A DNA stretch of 43,074 nucleotides, taken from the NCBI GenBank assembly GCA_002729885.1, contig PBUB01000003.1, positions 1-43,074 on the forward strand, given 5' to 3'. Positions within the stretch are counted from its first letter, which is position 1, and each line of letters opens with the position of its first letter. The translations under genes were made by a program, and so were the position numbers. This DNA comes from Spirochaetaceae bacterium (GTDB lineage: Bacteria > Spirochaetota > Leptospiria > Leptospirales > Leptonemataceae). The notes under the pieces are model-generated. The model did no database searches and was not told where the DNA came from. It saw only the letters and a program-made list of their open reading frames with translations. Positions 1 to 9,171 of this stretch are shown piece after piece.

Positions 1-16
1 GAGCCGGAGACCCTGT

Positions 17-93
17 GGCGAAGTAGCTCAGGTGGTTAGAGCAGTGGAATCATAATCCACGTGTCCGGGGTTCGAGTCCCTGCTTCGCTACCA
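17..93 (+). tRNA. tRNA-Met (CAT), elongator type
   Basis: A complete cloverleaf can be folded by eye. The acceptor stem GGCGAAG pairs with CTTCGCT, with a G-U pair at 1:72. The D arm is GCTC/GAGC, the anticodon stem GTGGA/TCCAC encloses a loop with anticodon CAT, the T arm is CGGGG/CCCTG around TTCGAGT, and the 3' CCA is encoded. The anticodon stem lacks the three G-C pairs typical of initiator tRNA, so this is an elongator Met tRNA. A CAT anticodon could also be a lysidine-modified Ile tRNA, but the anticodon arm resembles common elongator tRNA-Met genes. It lies just 14 bases before the first protein gene. Confidence 0.95.
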
Positions 94-107
94 TTACCCA
101 TGAGCCT

Positions 108-1097
108 GTGCTGACTGCATCAATTATAACCTTTGCACTGCTCATTCTAATTCAGTTAACTTGCACCCGGACCTTCATACGCTGGGGATTTCGAACTCTG
201 TTCAACGTCCACCTGCACTATGAAGGGCCCGGGATGATTCTGGGACTCTGGTTTCAGGCCCGCAATCTTAAAGTTGTCTTCGCCCCGGACCATTCCACAG
301 ATCGTTTCTACCTGGAATCAGATCGAGCTCATTTTGCCATTTCCCCGCTGCATTTGCTCTTTGGTCGAATCCTGCTCATCAAGACATTTCTGGGCAAGGC
401 CTACTTCGAATATGTAAATCGCATCGATTCGCACAAGAAGAATCAGTTTCTACCCCGAAGACACCGTTTTGAGCTCAAAGACCTGGATGTGCAGGATGGA
501 ACCGTAGTTGTGGTGGATGAAACTCTGCCTGGCCCGTATCGGCTTACGATATCGGAAATCCATCTGGAAGGAGCAGATATGGATGTCTCTACTCCGGTGG
601 ATCTATTTTTTCGCATGCAACGCGGGCGCGCTCTGATTGGATCTGGAAGCATTGAAGCAGGGAAAAGCAGGGAAACTGGATTTATCAAGATTCGCGGAAT
701 TACCTACGGTGAGATCACCAGCATGGAACGCGTGCCTCTCATGGGCTATGGCTTTTCACTTACAGCCTATCATCGAGGCGGATCCGATAGTCGTGAAGTG
801 GAAGGAAGACTGCGCATACTGGACTCCACCGGTAAGGGAAGCGAAGACCAGGGGATACCTTACGGATTTCTCATTAAGTGGGAGGATTATAACCTCACCA
901 TGGATCTGGGCATTCAAAAACTCATTGAAAATGTATTAAAAAGTGCAAGGCCGGGCCTGATGGAACGAGGATTGATCCTGGGATCTCGCGGAGTCTTTGA
1001 TCTGGTAAAAAAGCCCCAGGGAGATCAGGAAAGCATCTCAGATAAACTGGACCTCAATCTGGACAGCGATAAGGGCGGAAGCTCCAACCCGGATTGA
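108..1097 (+). CDS. AsmA-like membrane-anchored hypothetical protein
   Basis: A 329-aa protein with one N-terminal hydrophobic segment (about residues 2-20) and a long predominantly beta-rich region with no catalytic motif that I recognise. The stretch near residues 115-135 (phrases such as LKDLDVQDGTVVVVDE) resembles the repeated pattern of AsmA/TamB-like proteins, which are anchored in the inner membrane and face the periplasm. The C-terminus is polar, Asp/Ser-rich and probably disordered. The start is GTG at 108; the nearby ATG at 100 opens a frame that ends at once. A function in lipid transfer or envelope maintenance is only an inference from the fold resemblance. It follows the tRNA directly and no partner gene is evident. 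Confidence 0.6.
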   Translation: MLTASIITFALLILIQLTCTRTFIRWGFRTLFNVHLHYEGPGMILGLWFQARNLKVVFAPDHSTDRFYLESDRAHFAISPLHLLFGRILLIKTFLGKAYFEYVNRIDSHKKNQFLPRRHRFELKDLDVQDGTVVVVDETLPGPYRLTISEIHLEGADMDVSTPVDLFFRMQRGRALIGSGSIEAGKSRETGFIKIRGITYGEITSMERVPLMGYGFSLTAYHRGGSDSREVEGRLRILDSTGKGSEDQGIPYGFLIKWEDYNLTMDLGIQKLIENVLKSARPGLMERGLILGSRGVFDLVKKPQGDQESISDKLDLNLDSDKGGSSNPD

Positions 1098-1286
1098 CTG
1101 GCTGAGGACCCATGCAAAGGCCGTGAGCACGAGGAGTTCCGATTCCAGGAATGGATCAATAATTCGCCGGGATTACACTACCTGAACCATCTGTAATTCT
1201 CTACAGGTAAGGCCTGCCATTTTAATATTGCTCTATCTTCCGTGGCAGCCGAAAATGGTCTTGTGGAACCTCCTTCAGATGCGAAG

Positions 1287-2474
1287 ATGATCCGCTGGCA
1301 CGGCGCTTTCTTTCTTTCTCTGCTCCTGGTCATTTCGGGATCCGCATGCACTCCTGAAATCGACTGTCGCTACGAGGATCCGGACTGCAGTGCAGTGAGT
1401 CTCGCTCTCCTGGTTGATTCCTTACCAACTCCATTTCAAGATATTGTTATCGCTGTTCGTGGTACAGAAAATCGGGTTCTCATTAATAACGGGAATCGCA
1501 CATTCACGGAGGGTCAGATCATTGAACCGGGTCGCGCTGAGCCTACACTGGACGTAGCGCTGGCAGACATCAACAAGGATGGGATCCTGGACCTCTACGT
1601 GGCCAACGATGGGGTGCAGAACAATGTCCACCAGGGCAATGGTGATGGAACATTTCAGCCAGCCGCCAGTAATGCTGGCACTCCCAGTAATAACAGCACA
1701 ACTGTAGAGCTGGCCGACTTCAACGGCGATGGTTTTCTCGATGCTGTACTGGCTAATAATAACGCCATTGCCGAATACTATTACCCCGGCAATGGAACCC
1801 TGGTCTTCGATGCCAGTTATACCGTTGATGCCGGAACAACCACTGCGGGCGAAGATCTGCTCATCGCAGATTTCGATAGAAATGGCACTCTGGACATTTA
1901 TTCGCCCCATAATGGAAACGATGTCTTCTACCGCGGAAATGGAGATGGAACCTTTCAGGCCGGAGTGCCGCTGGATGTTTCCAACGCAGGCTACGGAGGA
2001 GCCGCCGGGGATTTTAACGGAGATGGAATCCTTGATGTGGTGATTGCCCTGGACGATAATTCTCCATTTCGCATCGGTCTGGGTGATGGATCCGGAGGTT
2101 TTATCTATTCGGACGGCCCCGTGGCCGGCATTTCGCAGCATGATATGGTAGCTGGCGACTTCAACCGCGACGGGCGGCTGGATGTGTTCGCAGTAGGCAC
2201 AGGAGCCAATCCTGAGATGGTATTTCTGGGTAATGGAAATGGTACGTTTCAAACCCCCATCATTGCCGACTCCAGCATAACGCAGGATTGCAGAGAAGCG
2301 GCCGTAGGATTTCTGGACATGGACAACCACCTGGATGTTGCTGTATCCTGCGAAGGCGGCGTGCCCGATCTAATCTACTTTGGAAAGGGCGATGGCACCT
2401 TCCAACCTCCTGTTCTTAGCTCATTTGGAGAGAACTCTGCCGGACTGGCCATCGGCGATTTAAATGGCTGGTAG
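1287..2474 (+). CDS. FG-GAP/VCBS-repeat lipoprotein, apparently truncated
   Basis: The 395-aa product starts with a lipoprotein signal peptide: charged residues, a hydrophobic core, then a lipobox-like ISGSAC with Cys21. I chose ATG 1287 because it puts the signal peptide at the N-terminus; a GTG at 1242 would add 15 residues. The body consists of seven copies of a calcium-binding D-x-N-x-D-G-x-x-D pattern, near residues 92, 143, 194, 241, 290, 341 and 390, about 50 residues apart. This is the layout of FG-GAP/VCBS beta-propeller proteins. The sixth copy is degenerate (FLDMDNHLD) and the seventh stops after GDLNGW, so the last blade is incomplete. A surface-exposed or periplasmic binding/adhesion role is likely from the family but not shown. 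Confidence 0.75.
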   Translation: MIRWHGAFFLSLLLVISGSACTPEIDCRYEDPDCSAVSLALLVDSLPTPFQDIVIAVRGTENRVLINNGNRTFTEGQIIEPGRAEPTLDVALADINKDGILDLYVANDGVQNNVHQGNGDGTFQPAASNAGTPSNNSTTVELADFNGDGFLDAVLANNNAIAEYYYPGNGTLVFDASYTVDAGTTTAGEDLLIADFDRNGTLDIYSPHNGNDVFYRGNGDGTFQAGVPLDVSNAGYGGAAGDFNGDGILDVVIALDDNSPFRIGLGDGSGGFIYSDGPVAGISQHDMVAGDFNRDGRLDVFAVGTGANPEMVFLGNGNGTFQTPIIADSSITQDCREAAVGFLDMDNHLDVAVSCEGGVPDLIYFGKGDGTFQPPVLSSFGENSAGLAIGDLNGW

Positions 2475-2646
2475 CTATTGGCCTTTGGGGACTCGCTGAG
2501 AGATCCTTTACCAGACTCTCCTCCTGGGATGGGAGCGCCTGGATGCAGATCAAATTCGTAATGCATCGTCCGAGAGAGCGCCGGTGCATTCTCTGAGACG
2601 GAAATTTAATGCGGTATACGTTGTTTCTCGAACGATAAAGACCGAT

Positions 2647-4485
2647 CTATAGCTCCATCGACGGCACCGCACAGCCCAAACGTTTTAGATCGGCCACGGT
2701 CACGAATCGGTCCTTCTCCTCCATATATTGATATACCCGGCATCGCCAATCATCCTTTGCAAGGACCGGATCACTGGCAATATTCTCAAGAACCTTTCGC
2801 GCATCCAGTGGCTGAGTCTCCATACGAACACCACCATCCGATTCAGTGTCGAAGACCATCATTCTTCCATCGTTTCCGTAGGCTTGCCAGGCCGGATGCT
2901 TCTTTAGAAGCCCCTGGCCCGGTTTTTTGCTATGCGCGAAATTCGCCCAGTAGGACATCATGGCATTCGAAACCTGCAATCGGCCTTCCAGATTTTCGTC
3001 GGAAAACATATATCGGTCCGCAGGTCCCAGGCGAAAATGACCGAATACAAAGGGAATCTCGAACGCATGGGCCGCTCCCAGAAATTGTCCCAGATCATTT
3101 CCCGGAACCGTGGGCTCTTCGTCCCATTCGAATCGATAGGCATACACATTTCTGTTCATGGACTGGATTGCACGAAGAGGTTCATGCACTCCAATCACCC
3201 TCCAGGCAGCACTGGAATGCCTGGCAGTAGCATCGTAAAGATCGGGTTCGAAAATATTGATGCTCAGGTTAAAGAAACTGCGACTGGTAAATCGATCGTC
3301 CAGGGCCAGATAAAGCTTTTGCTCATCTCGATTCCCTCCTGCCATCACCGGAACCGAGGCTGCCGGACCGCCGGCGCGAACCATGGCCTTCCAGTCTCCC
3401 CGGGGAAGCACCACTCCATCCTGAATGAGAGTAGGAAATGAATAACCGGAGCCCTCTGGATTCTCACCGTTCAGATTCTGTCGGTAAGAATCTATGATGC
3501 GCGTGGCTTTCAGAGATCGCAAGAAAGAAGCGATTTCCTCTCCGGACATGGATGATGCAAGTTTCCTGGCTGCCTGCTGGTTGGATGCCCGGCCCTCAGC
3601 TACAAGTAGCTTCAAGAGGTTTTCGCCTGTGCTATTTTCATAGCCTCCTTCGCCGGAGGGAAGTGAGGCTTCTTCTGTGGTCTTTGGCCGCGGATAGGCG
3701 CTTTGCATTATTGCACCCTGAAAAAGTCCGTTGGCTTTGCGCGAAAGTAGAAGCGCCAGGACATTGTTTCCACCGGCAGACTCTCCAAAGATTGTAATTC
3801 GGTCTGGATCCCCCCCAAATGCAGAGATATTCCTTCGCACCCATTTCAAAGCAGCGATTAGATCCAGAACAGCGAAGTCTCCGGAGGCTTCTTCTGGATT
3901 CCCGGATTCTTTAAAAGCCGGATGATAGAACCAGCCCATGGGGCCCAGGCGATAGTTCAATGTTACAACAATCACATTATGGGTGCTGGCAAGATTGCCT
4001 CCATGGTAGTCTGCGCCACTCCCCTGGTAGTTGGAACCACCATGAATCCATACCATTACCGGAAGCCGATCTTTTCCGGTGGGTACAGCGTCTGGAGAAA
4101 AGCGAGGGGCATGAACATTCAGGTACAGACAGTCTTCGCTGCCGAAATACTCACCCGCATCCTTATCCGAAGTAGAATAGGAACCGGCCAATTGCAGACA
4201 TTCAGAAGGCTTTTCTATGGCCTTCCTTTCCCCTGTCCAGGGTTTCGCCGGTGCAGGAGCCTTCCAGCGAAGCGGCCCCACAGGAGGTGCTGCATAGGGA
4301 ATTCCATACCATACATGGCTATTATATAGATGATCGCCACCCACCAGATCGCCCTGCTCCACAGTGCGCAACGCTTCGCGATTTAGCTCAGCAGGTGGAT
4401 CGTATTTGCCGCAGGTCCCAAGGAAAAAGGAAAGAATGATAACAGTAATAAGTGGTTTTCGAGAAGCGAATTCGACTGTGAGCAT
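2647..4485 (-). CDS. Carboxylesterase type B, predicted lipoprotein
   Basis: A 612-aa alpha/beta-hydrolase of the carboxylesterase/cholinesterase family. Visible features are the oxyanion-hole HGG at about residues 148-150, the nucleophile elbow GESAGG with Ser236, the acidic residue in GGNRDE (Glu388), and the catalytic His473 in GAAHAFEIPFVFG. The triad is therefore complete. I start it at ATG 4485, where an AGGA lies about 8 nt upstream and the protein begins with a signal peptide ending in FFLGTC, a lipobox with Cys25; an upstream ATG at 4566 would add 27 residues and bury the signal. It should hydrolyse carboxylic esters at the cell envelope, substrate unknown. It is divergent from the Imm11-like gene and convergent with the FG-GAP lipoprotein. 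Confidence 0.9.
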   Translation of the reverse strand: MLTVEFASRKPLITVIILSFFLGTCGKYDPPAELNREALRTVEQGDLVGGDHLYNSHVWYGIPYAAPPVGPLRWKAPAPAKPWTGERKAIEKPSECLQLAGSYSTSDKDAGEYFGSEDCLYLNVHAPRFSPDAVPTGKDRLPVMVWIHGGSNYQGSGADYHGGNLASTHNVIVVTLNYRLGPMGWFYHPAFKESGNPEEASGDFAVLDLIAALKWVRRNISAFGGDPDRITIFGESAGGNNVLALLLSRKANGLFQGAIMQSAYPRPKTTEEASLPSGEGGYENSTGENLLKLLVAEGRASNQQAARKLASSMSGEEIASFLRSLKATRIIDSYRQNLNGENPEGSGYSFPTLIQDGVVLPRGDWKAMVRAGGPAASVPVMAGGNRDEQKLYLALDDRFTSRSFFNLSINIFEPDLYDATARHSSAAWRVIGVHEPLRAIQSMNRNVYAYRFEWDEEPTVPGNDLGQFLGAAHAFEIPFVFGHFRLGPADRYMFSDENLEGRLQVSNAMMSYWANFAHSKKPGQGLLKKHPAWQAYGNDGRMMVFDTESDGGVRMETQPLDARKVLENIASDPVLAKDDWRCRVYQYMEEKDRFVTVADLKRLGCAVPSMEL

Positions 4486-4593
4486 AGCTCGATCCTGAAT
4501 TACGCCGGTCGCTGTGACAAGTGTTTTCCCCCAATGGCGCATCACAAGGACACAGGGGCTTGCCATTATGAGAGGATGGAAAAATAGGTGCTT

Positions 4594-5157
4594 ATGCAGG
4601 AATTATTCGTCCTGGAATCGGACCAATCGGTGCGCAAGATCAGGCACCTGACTCAACCGTCCGGCATGAAATGGGGCAATGAGTTTCTTAAAGCTGAATC
4701 CACAATGGATCGGGAGCCTGGTCAACTTTACGTTTCTTTCGAGAGCGATCAAATTGATCTACCGGATTTCTTTGAAGTTAACGGAACACCAGTCGTAAAG
4801 GAAAAGATGCTTCAGAAGTTACTTTCCCTGGCTTCCAGCGATGTGGAACCCATTGCCACACAGATTCGCTTTCGAAATGGAGAACTTTCCGGCTACTGGT
4901 TAATAAATGTCTCCAGCCAGTGCAATGCCATTGACAGAGAAACCAGTGAATTCAGCAAATTTGGTCCTGTAATTGCTCGAATCTTTGATCTGCATCTGAT
5001 CCGGAATGCAGGGGTATTTCCTCATTTGTTTCGGGATCCAGCCTATCTGGATATCCTGTTTGCCTCAGGCGAAATGGTTGCGAAACTGAATGCGGGGCGC
5101 TTTTCCGGCCTGGAAATCAGAAAAGCCCAGGGCTGGAACGATGGACACCGCTTTTGA
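4594..5157 (+). CDS. Imm11-family (MXAN_0049-type immunity domain) protein
   Basis: A 187-aa soluble protein without signal peptide or membrane segment. Its pattern fits the Imm11/DUF1629 family: an early DLPDFFEVNGTPVVKEKM segment where the family has G-x-P-V-V-S-E, then YWLINVSSQCNAIDRETSEF corresponding to the family's Y-x-L-x-N-V...DALD-x-x-x-S core, a region about an incoming Phe-Arg (LFRDPAYLDILFASGEM), and a final GLEI. The match is from memory of the family pattern. ATG 4594 is preceded by AGG five bases upstream; GTG 4588 is the alternative. Family members neutralise toxins of polymorphic secretion systems, but no toxin gene is visible beside it. Confidence 0.6.
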   Translation: MQELFVLESDQSVRKIRHLTQPSGMKWGNEFLKAESTMDREPGQLYVSFESDQIDLPDFFEVNGTPVVKEKMLQKLLSLASSDVEPIATQIRFRNGELSGYWLINVSSQCNAIDRETSEFSKFGPVIARIFDLHLIRNAGVFPHLFRDPAYLDILFASGEMVAKLNAGRFSGLEIRKAQGWNDGHRF

Positions 5158-5313
5158 AAGGAACCCGGGGCCCATGCCGCAGCAATGAGATTCAAACACA
5201 GGCTCCGATGCCAGGGGGCGCTAACAGGTGGTCCTGTGAATGCGAAACTCAGTTAGATAGTAAGCAGAATGTAGGAGGCGGACTTTCCTGTGAATCCGGA
5301 GCCGAACGCACTG

Positions 5314-7017
5314 CTACGCCACCGGCTCCGCATGTTTGCCTTCTTTGTAGCCAATTTCGTGCACATCCAGCTGATGCACCACCCACTGGAAGAGCTCCTG
5401 GCCGGTAATCTGGCCCGGAATTAAAACATGCGCTGCGCCCAGACCTTTCAGGTTCTGAAAATCATCGGGTTCATCCGCAACCAGCACATGGTTGGCCCCT
5501 GGATTGATTTCGCGCAGACGAGAAAGCAATCTGCGAGTGGTGGTTCCTTTCAAAAATACATCGGATACAGTTACCAGCATCAGCCTGGCTTCGTGGATGC
5601 CCAGGTGAGTCAGACTATCCGGGTTGGCCAGATCCCCATACACCCATTGAAATCCCCGATTTTCCAGATCTTTGCGAAAGGCCGGATTGAAGTCCACTAC
5701 CATCACTCTGGAAATCAGTTCCGGACAGTAGCTTTCCAGACGTTCCAGAAAGGCCCGGCCAATGCGATAATAACCCAGAACTACAATATCGCGACCGGAA
5801 CCATGTCCATGTCCTCCGGCTGATTCGCCTCCCTGGGATTTCTCTTTCATCCCCAGAACGCCAAACGCTTTGCTCAATGCCCGAGCCAGAGTGTCATTGT
5901 AGCGGATTGCATAGGTAGATATCAAAGAGGCAAGAAGCATGGCCGTAAGTACAAAGGCCTGCACATCGTCGCTAATGTGGGCAAAACCCATTCCCAGTGC
6001 AAAAATCACCAGCGAGAATTCGCTTACCTGCGAGAGATTGATAGCCGTTACGAGTCCGTTTCGAATACCCAGACCGGTAAAGAATGCAGTGGGCGCGATG
6101 GTAAGGATACGACTCAGAAAAACGATTCCAATAAAGGCCAGGGCCATTCCCACAGTGGAAAGCTCCGGAACCGGCACCTTCATGCCCAGGGCCACAAAGA
6201 ACAGAGTAACAAAGAAATCTCGAATACCGGCCAGCTTGGTTATTACATCGTTTGCGTAGGGATAGGCAGCAATGGTAACACCGGCAATTAGAGATCCCAT
6301 CTCTATAGAAAGACCGGCAAAACTGGCCAGAGCACACACAGAAAAACACCATGCCATGGCAGTAATCAATACAAGCTCGGGATTGCGACTGGCCAGATGA
6401 AATACATGCTTTAGAACGAAGCGAGATAGAAGTGCAGCCACCACTACCAGAAGCACGGCACCGCCAAGACTCTTGAGTATCACGGTGGCTTCCGGGTTGC
6501 TAAGGGAAGGCTGCAGACCCATAAACAGAATGGCCCAAAGATCCTGAAGAATTAGGACCCCGATGGTAAGCTTTCCAGCCGCCGTTTCAATTTCCAGTTT
6601 ATCGTATAAGAGCTTTACTACGATCAATGTAGAAGAAAGTGATCCGGCGATAGCAAGATAGAGCAAATCAAAGGAACCATCACCGGCCAGACCAAGATAA
6701 TGGAACGCAGCCATTCCAATTCCAATACATCCCCCGAACTGAATAATACCCAGGATAAACAGTTTGGGGCCCAGACCGGCCAGTTCCGGCAGACGAATCT
6801 CCAGACCAATAATGAACAGTAGCATCACCAGACCCATCTCAGAAATGATCTCGATGCTCTCTTCGCTATGCACCAGACCAAAGCCAATGTTTGGGCCCAG
6901 CAGAATGCCACCGGCAATATAGCCAAGAAGCAGTGGTTGTCGCACCACTCTGGCCACGTGTGCCAGCACTGCTGCGAAGATTATAGCAAGTCCGATTTCA
7001 GGGATTAGATGATGCAC
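5314..7017 (-). CDS. CPA2-family K+(Na+)/H+ antiporter with RCK (TrkA-N) domain
   Basis: A 567-aa inner-membrane transporter. Residues about 5-390 form roughly 12-13 hydrophobic segments of the Na+/H+ exchanger fold, including LQDLWA near residue 160, where Kef-type members have the conserved Gln-Asp pair, and a Ser-Gln-Val-Ser-Glu-Phe motif near residue 330. After a Gly/His-rich linker (about 390-405), residues 406-535 form a Rossmann-like RCK/TrkA-N regulatory domain. Its nucleotide loop reads GYYRIG, so the middle glycine of G-x-G-x-x-G is replaced, as in some members of this subfamily. It probably exchanges K+ or Na+ for H+ in pH or osmotic control. The start is GTG at 7017, preceded by an AAGGAA-type ribosome binding site. 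Confidence 0.88.
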   Translation of the reverse strand: MHHLIPEIGLAIIFAAVLAHVARVVRQPLLLGYIAGGILLGPNIGFGLVHSEESIEIISEMGLVMLLFIIGLEIRLPELAGLGPKLFILGIIQFGGCIGIGMAAFHYLGLAGDGSFDLLYLAIAGSLSSTLIVVKLLYDKLEIETAAGKLTIGVLILQDLWAILFMGLQPSLSNPEATVILKSLGGAVLLVVVAALLSRFVLKHVFHLASRNPELVLITAMAWCFSVCALASFAGLSIEMGSLIAGVTIAAYPYANDVITKLAGIRDFFVTLFFVALGMKVPVPELSTVGMALAFIGIVFLSRILTIAPTAFFTGLGIRNGLVTAINLSQVSEFSLVIFALGMGFAHISDDVQAFVLTAMLLASLISTYAIRYNDTLARALSKAFGVLGMKEKSQGGESAGGHGHGSGRDIVVLGYYRIGRAFLERLESYCPELISRVMVVDFNPAFRKDLENRGFQWVYGDLANPDSLTHLGIHEARLMLVTVSDVFLKGTTTRRLLSRLREINPGANHVLVADEPDDFQNLKGLGAAHVLIPGQITGQELFQWVVHQLDVHEIGYKEGKHAEPVA

Positions 7018-7287
7018 GGTTCCTTCCTTTTGTTCGTTAAGTTAACAATGCGCATAAAATATAATATTCCAGTCCGATTTAGCAAGCCCTGTATTTCTCT
7101 GCTTCTCTGTATATGCGCTTCTCTGGTAATCGAGCGAAACGAATCCAGCGGAGGCCATAGAAATCAAAGTAAACTCATTTGGGCTAAGAACTGCGCGAAT
7201 TCCTGCACCAGTAAGCTCCCAGAACTTCGCTAATTTCCTTACCTGTTCGCTCAATCCTCTTTTGCCAGGGTTGGCTCGCCCATACTT

Positions 7288-7869
7288 TCATTTTAAAAAT
7301 GTATTCTTATATAGCTCAATGGACTCAAAGATAATTCGTTCGGCATCCTGCCTGCCAGAGAACTTCTCCACTGTTACCTTTCGATTTTCCTTTTCCAGTT
7401 TCTTGTAATCCAGAAAGAAACGCTCCAGTTCCTTCAGTCGATGCGGAGGCAATTCTTCCAGTTCGCTGTAATGATTGTATTCTGGATCGTTCAGGTGTAC
7501 AGCAATGATCTTATCATCCCTTTCCTGATTATCCACCATTGTCATCACGCCAATGGCTCTACACTTCATAATAGTCCTGGGAAATACGCTTTCCTGTCCA
7601 AGGATCAATACATCCAGCGGGTCATTATCATCGCAGTATGTGCGGGGAATAAAGCCATAGTTTGCAGGATAATGCACAGCAGAATGAAGCACGCGGTCTA
7701 CCATAATGAATCCGCTTTCCTTGTGCATTTCATACTTATATTTAGAGCCTTTGGGAATCTCAACGAAGCTCCAGAAGCCTTCCAGAGGACCAATATCTAT
7801 TAGATGCCATGCCGTTCTTTCCAGATGCTCGGGGAAGGGCCATTTCGTAATGCTTTCGGATTGAGACAT
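7288..7869 (-). CDS. ppa: Inorganic pyrophosphatase, family I
   Basis: A 193-aa cytoplasmic enzyme that hydrolyses pyrophosphate to two phosphates, pulling biosynthetic reactions forward. The family I signature DDNDPLDVL is at residues 80-88, supplying metal-binding aspartates, preceded by YPANYGFIP at 67-75. The C-terminal half carries the expected [24 protein letters not shown] helix. Length matches soluble family I enzymes. The start ATG at 7869 is unambiguous. It lies downstream of fliH on the same strand with a gap of 192 bases, so a shared transcript is possible but not required. Confidence 0.96.
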   Translation of the reverse strand: MSQSESITKWPFPEHLERTAWHLIDIGPLEGFWSFVEIPKGSKYKYEMHKESGFIMVDRVLHSAVHYPANYGFIPRTYCDDNDPLDVLILGQESVFPRTIMKCRAIGVMTMVDNQERDDKIIAVHLNDPEYNHYSELEELPPHRLKELERFFLDYKKLEKENRKVTVEKFSGRQDAERIIFESIELYKNTFLK

Positions 7870-8061
7870 GTGCGGATCTTATTGGACCCTGCCCGGGGGT
7901 CATTCGATTTTTTTTAACAGCAGAGATCTGGAGTTAACAGGGAGCCTCTGCATCACGATGAATCTCCGACAGAGACGTTTCCTCCATCGCTCCATTCCGG
8001 AACCTTAACTTCTGGTATAGATTTTCCTTACCCAGGTAAAAGCTCCCGGCCCTACATACCT

Positions 8062-8991
8062 TTATACAGGTTCAGCGTTTCGTATTGCTTCTTCGATTTC
8101 CTTGAGCTGCGTTGAAATTCGTGCATCGATAGAACCAACATCGGTTTCGATGATACATCCACCACGATCCACTCTCGAGTCTTCGTAAATGTTTACCTTT
8201 CTCAAGGATTCCATCATCTTGATAAGTTCATCTTTATGGGCTGTAGTGAGCTCCAGGTCCGAAAAGTTCACTCGAATGTTTACCCGATCCCGGTCCTTGA
8301 TTCTTCGAAGGGCTTCACGAATATTGTTTAGAACTACCTCTTTACGTTCTACCACTTCATCTTTGATTACTTTGCGAGCAATCATCAGAATCATATCCAC
8401 CATCTGCTTTTCTGATGCAGCAATGATATCTTCTCGAACGTCAATGGCCTGACCTACAATCGTTCCCAGTCGGTCGATCAGCCTGCGAACCTCGCTCTGA
8501 CCTTTCTTGAATCCCACTTCCCGGCCCGCATCGTACCCTTTCTGATACGCTTCGTGCTCAATCTCGGCCACACGCATCTCGGCCTCTTTGATCATCCGCT
8601 CTACTTCGATCTTGGCCCGTTCAACAATCTGCTCAGCATTTACGCGAGCTGCCTCTTCTTCGCGCTTGGCTTTTTCCTTGGATTCCTGGATCAAGTTAAA
8701 GGCAACGGCCTTGCCCTCTTCCTCGATATTCTTGGCCTTCTCATGAGCATCCTCCAGACTCTGGCGGATTTCCTCTTCAGTCTCCTTCCGGTACCTCTCG
8801 AGCTCGGCCTCAATCTCTTCGATGGTAGGGCCGTGGTACTGCTCAATTACATTTCCCTCTGCATCTACTTCATATTCATCAACATCCTCAATGCCCTGGT
8901 ATTTCTTATACCGGTCCGGCAATTCAATGGATACGGATTCCTGGAGTAGAGCGATTTGCTCGGGTTTGAATACTAGCTTGTTTGAGGCCAT
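8062..8991 (-). CDS. fliH: Flagellar assembly protein FliH
   Basis: A 309-aa protein. After a polar N-terminus (1-60), residues about 60-150 form a long charged Glu/Lys/Ala-rich coiled coil. The segment near 150-165 has the G-x-x-x-G series (YQKGYDAGREVGFKKG) typical of FliH and the type III secretion stator YscL. The C-terminal domain (about 185-305) contains the IARKVIKDEV and GGCIIETDVGSIDARI motifs of the family. FliH forms the peripheral stalk that holds the FliI ATPase at the base of the flagellar export gate. Unusually, no fliG or fliI lies beside it; the neighbours are ppa and a divergent enoyl-CoA hydratase. Confidence 0.9.
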   Translation of the reverse strand: MASNKLVFKPEQIALLQESVSIELPDRYKKYQGIEDVDEYEVDAEGNVIEQYHGPTIEEIEAELERYRKETEEEIRQSLEDAHEKAKNIEEEGKAVAFNLIQESKEKAKREEEAARVNAEQIVERAKIEVERMIKEAEMRVAEIEHEAYQKGYDAGREVGFKKGQSEVRRLIDRLGTIVGQAIDVREDIIAASEKQMVDMILMIARKVIKDEVVERKEVVLNNIREALRRIKDRDRVNIRVNFSDLELTTAHKDELIKMMESLRKVNIYEDSRVDRGGCIIETDVGSIDARISTQLKEIEEAIRNAEPV

Positions 8992-9171
8992 GGTCGTCTG
9001 CTTTCTATATCGGCAAGTTCTGAAGTACAGAAAAAAACGGAATTTTCCCTTTTATAGCACTGATTTTCCATCAATTCCGCCCGATGCCAGAATCCGGCGG
9101 ATTCCAGGTCCAAACCGGGTCCCGGTCCCAATGTTGATTGGCACTGAAAGGCCTCTGAGCGAAATGTCACT

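Noticed and set aside
7042..7254. 70-codon frame upstream of the antiporter gene
   Set aside because: No ribosome binding site or family resemblance; the region looks like an ordinary upstream region.
7885..7915. Short GACCC/GGGTC hairpin followed by a run of eight T on the plus strand
   Set aside because: It would terminate plus-strand transcription, but both flanking genes are on the minus strand; the stem is only five base pairs and separated from the T run.
9007..9014. GCCGATAT on the minus strand just before fliH, resembling the -10 box of flagellar sigma-28 promoters
   Set aside because: No TAAA-type -35 box lies at the needed distance (about 15 bases upstream), and it is only 15 bases from the start codon.
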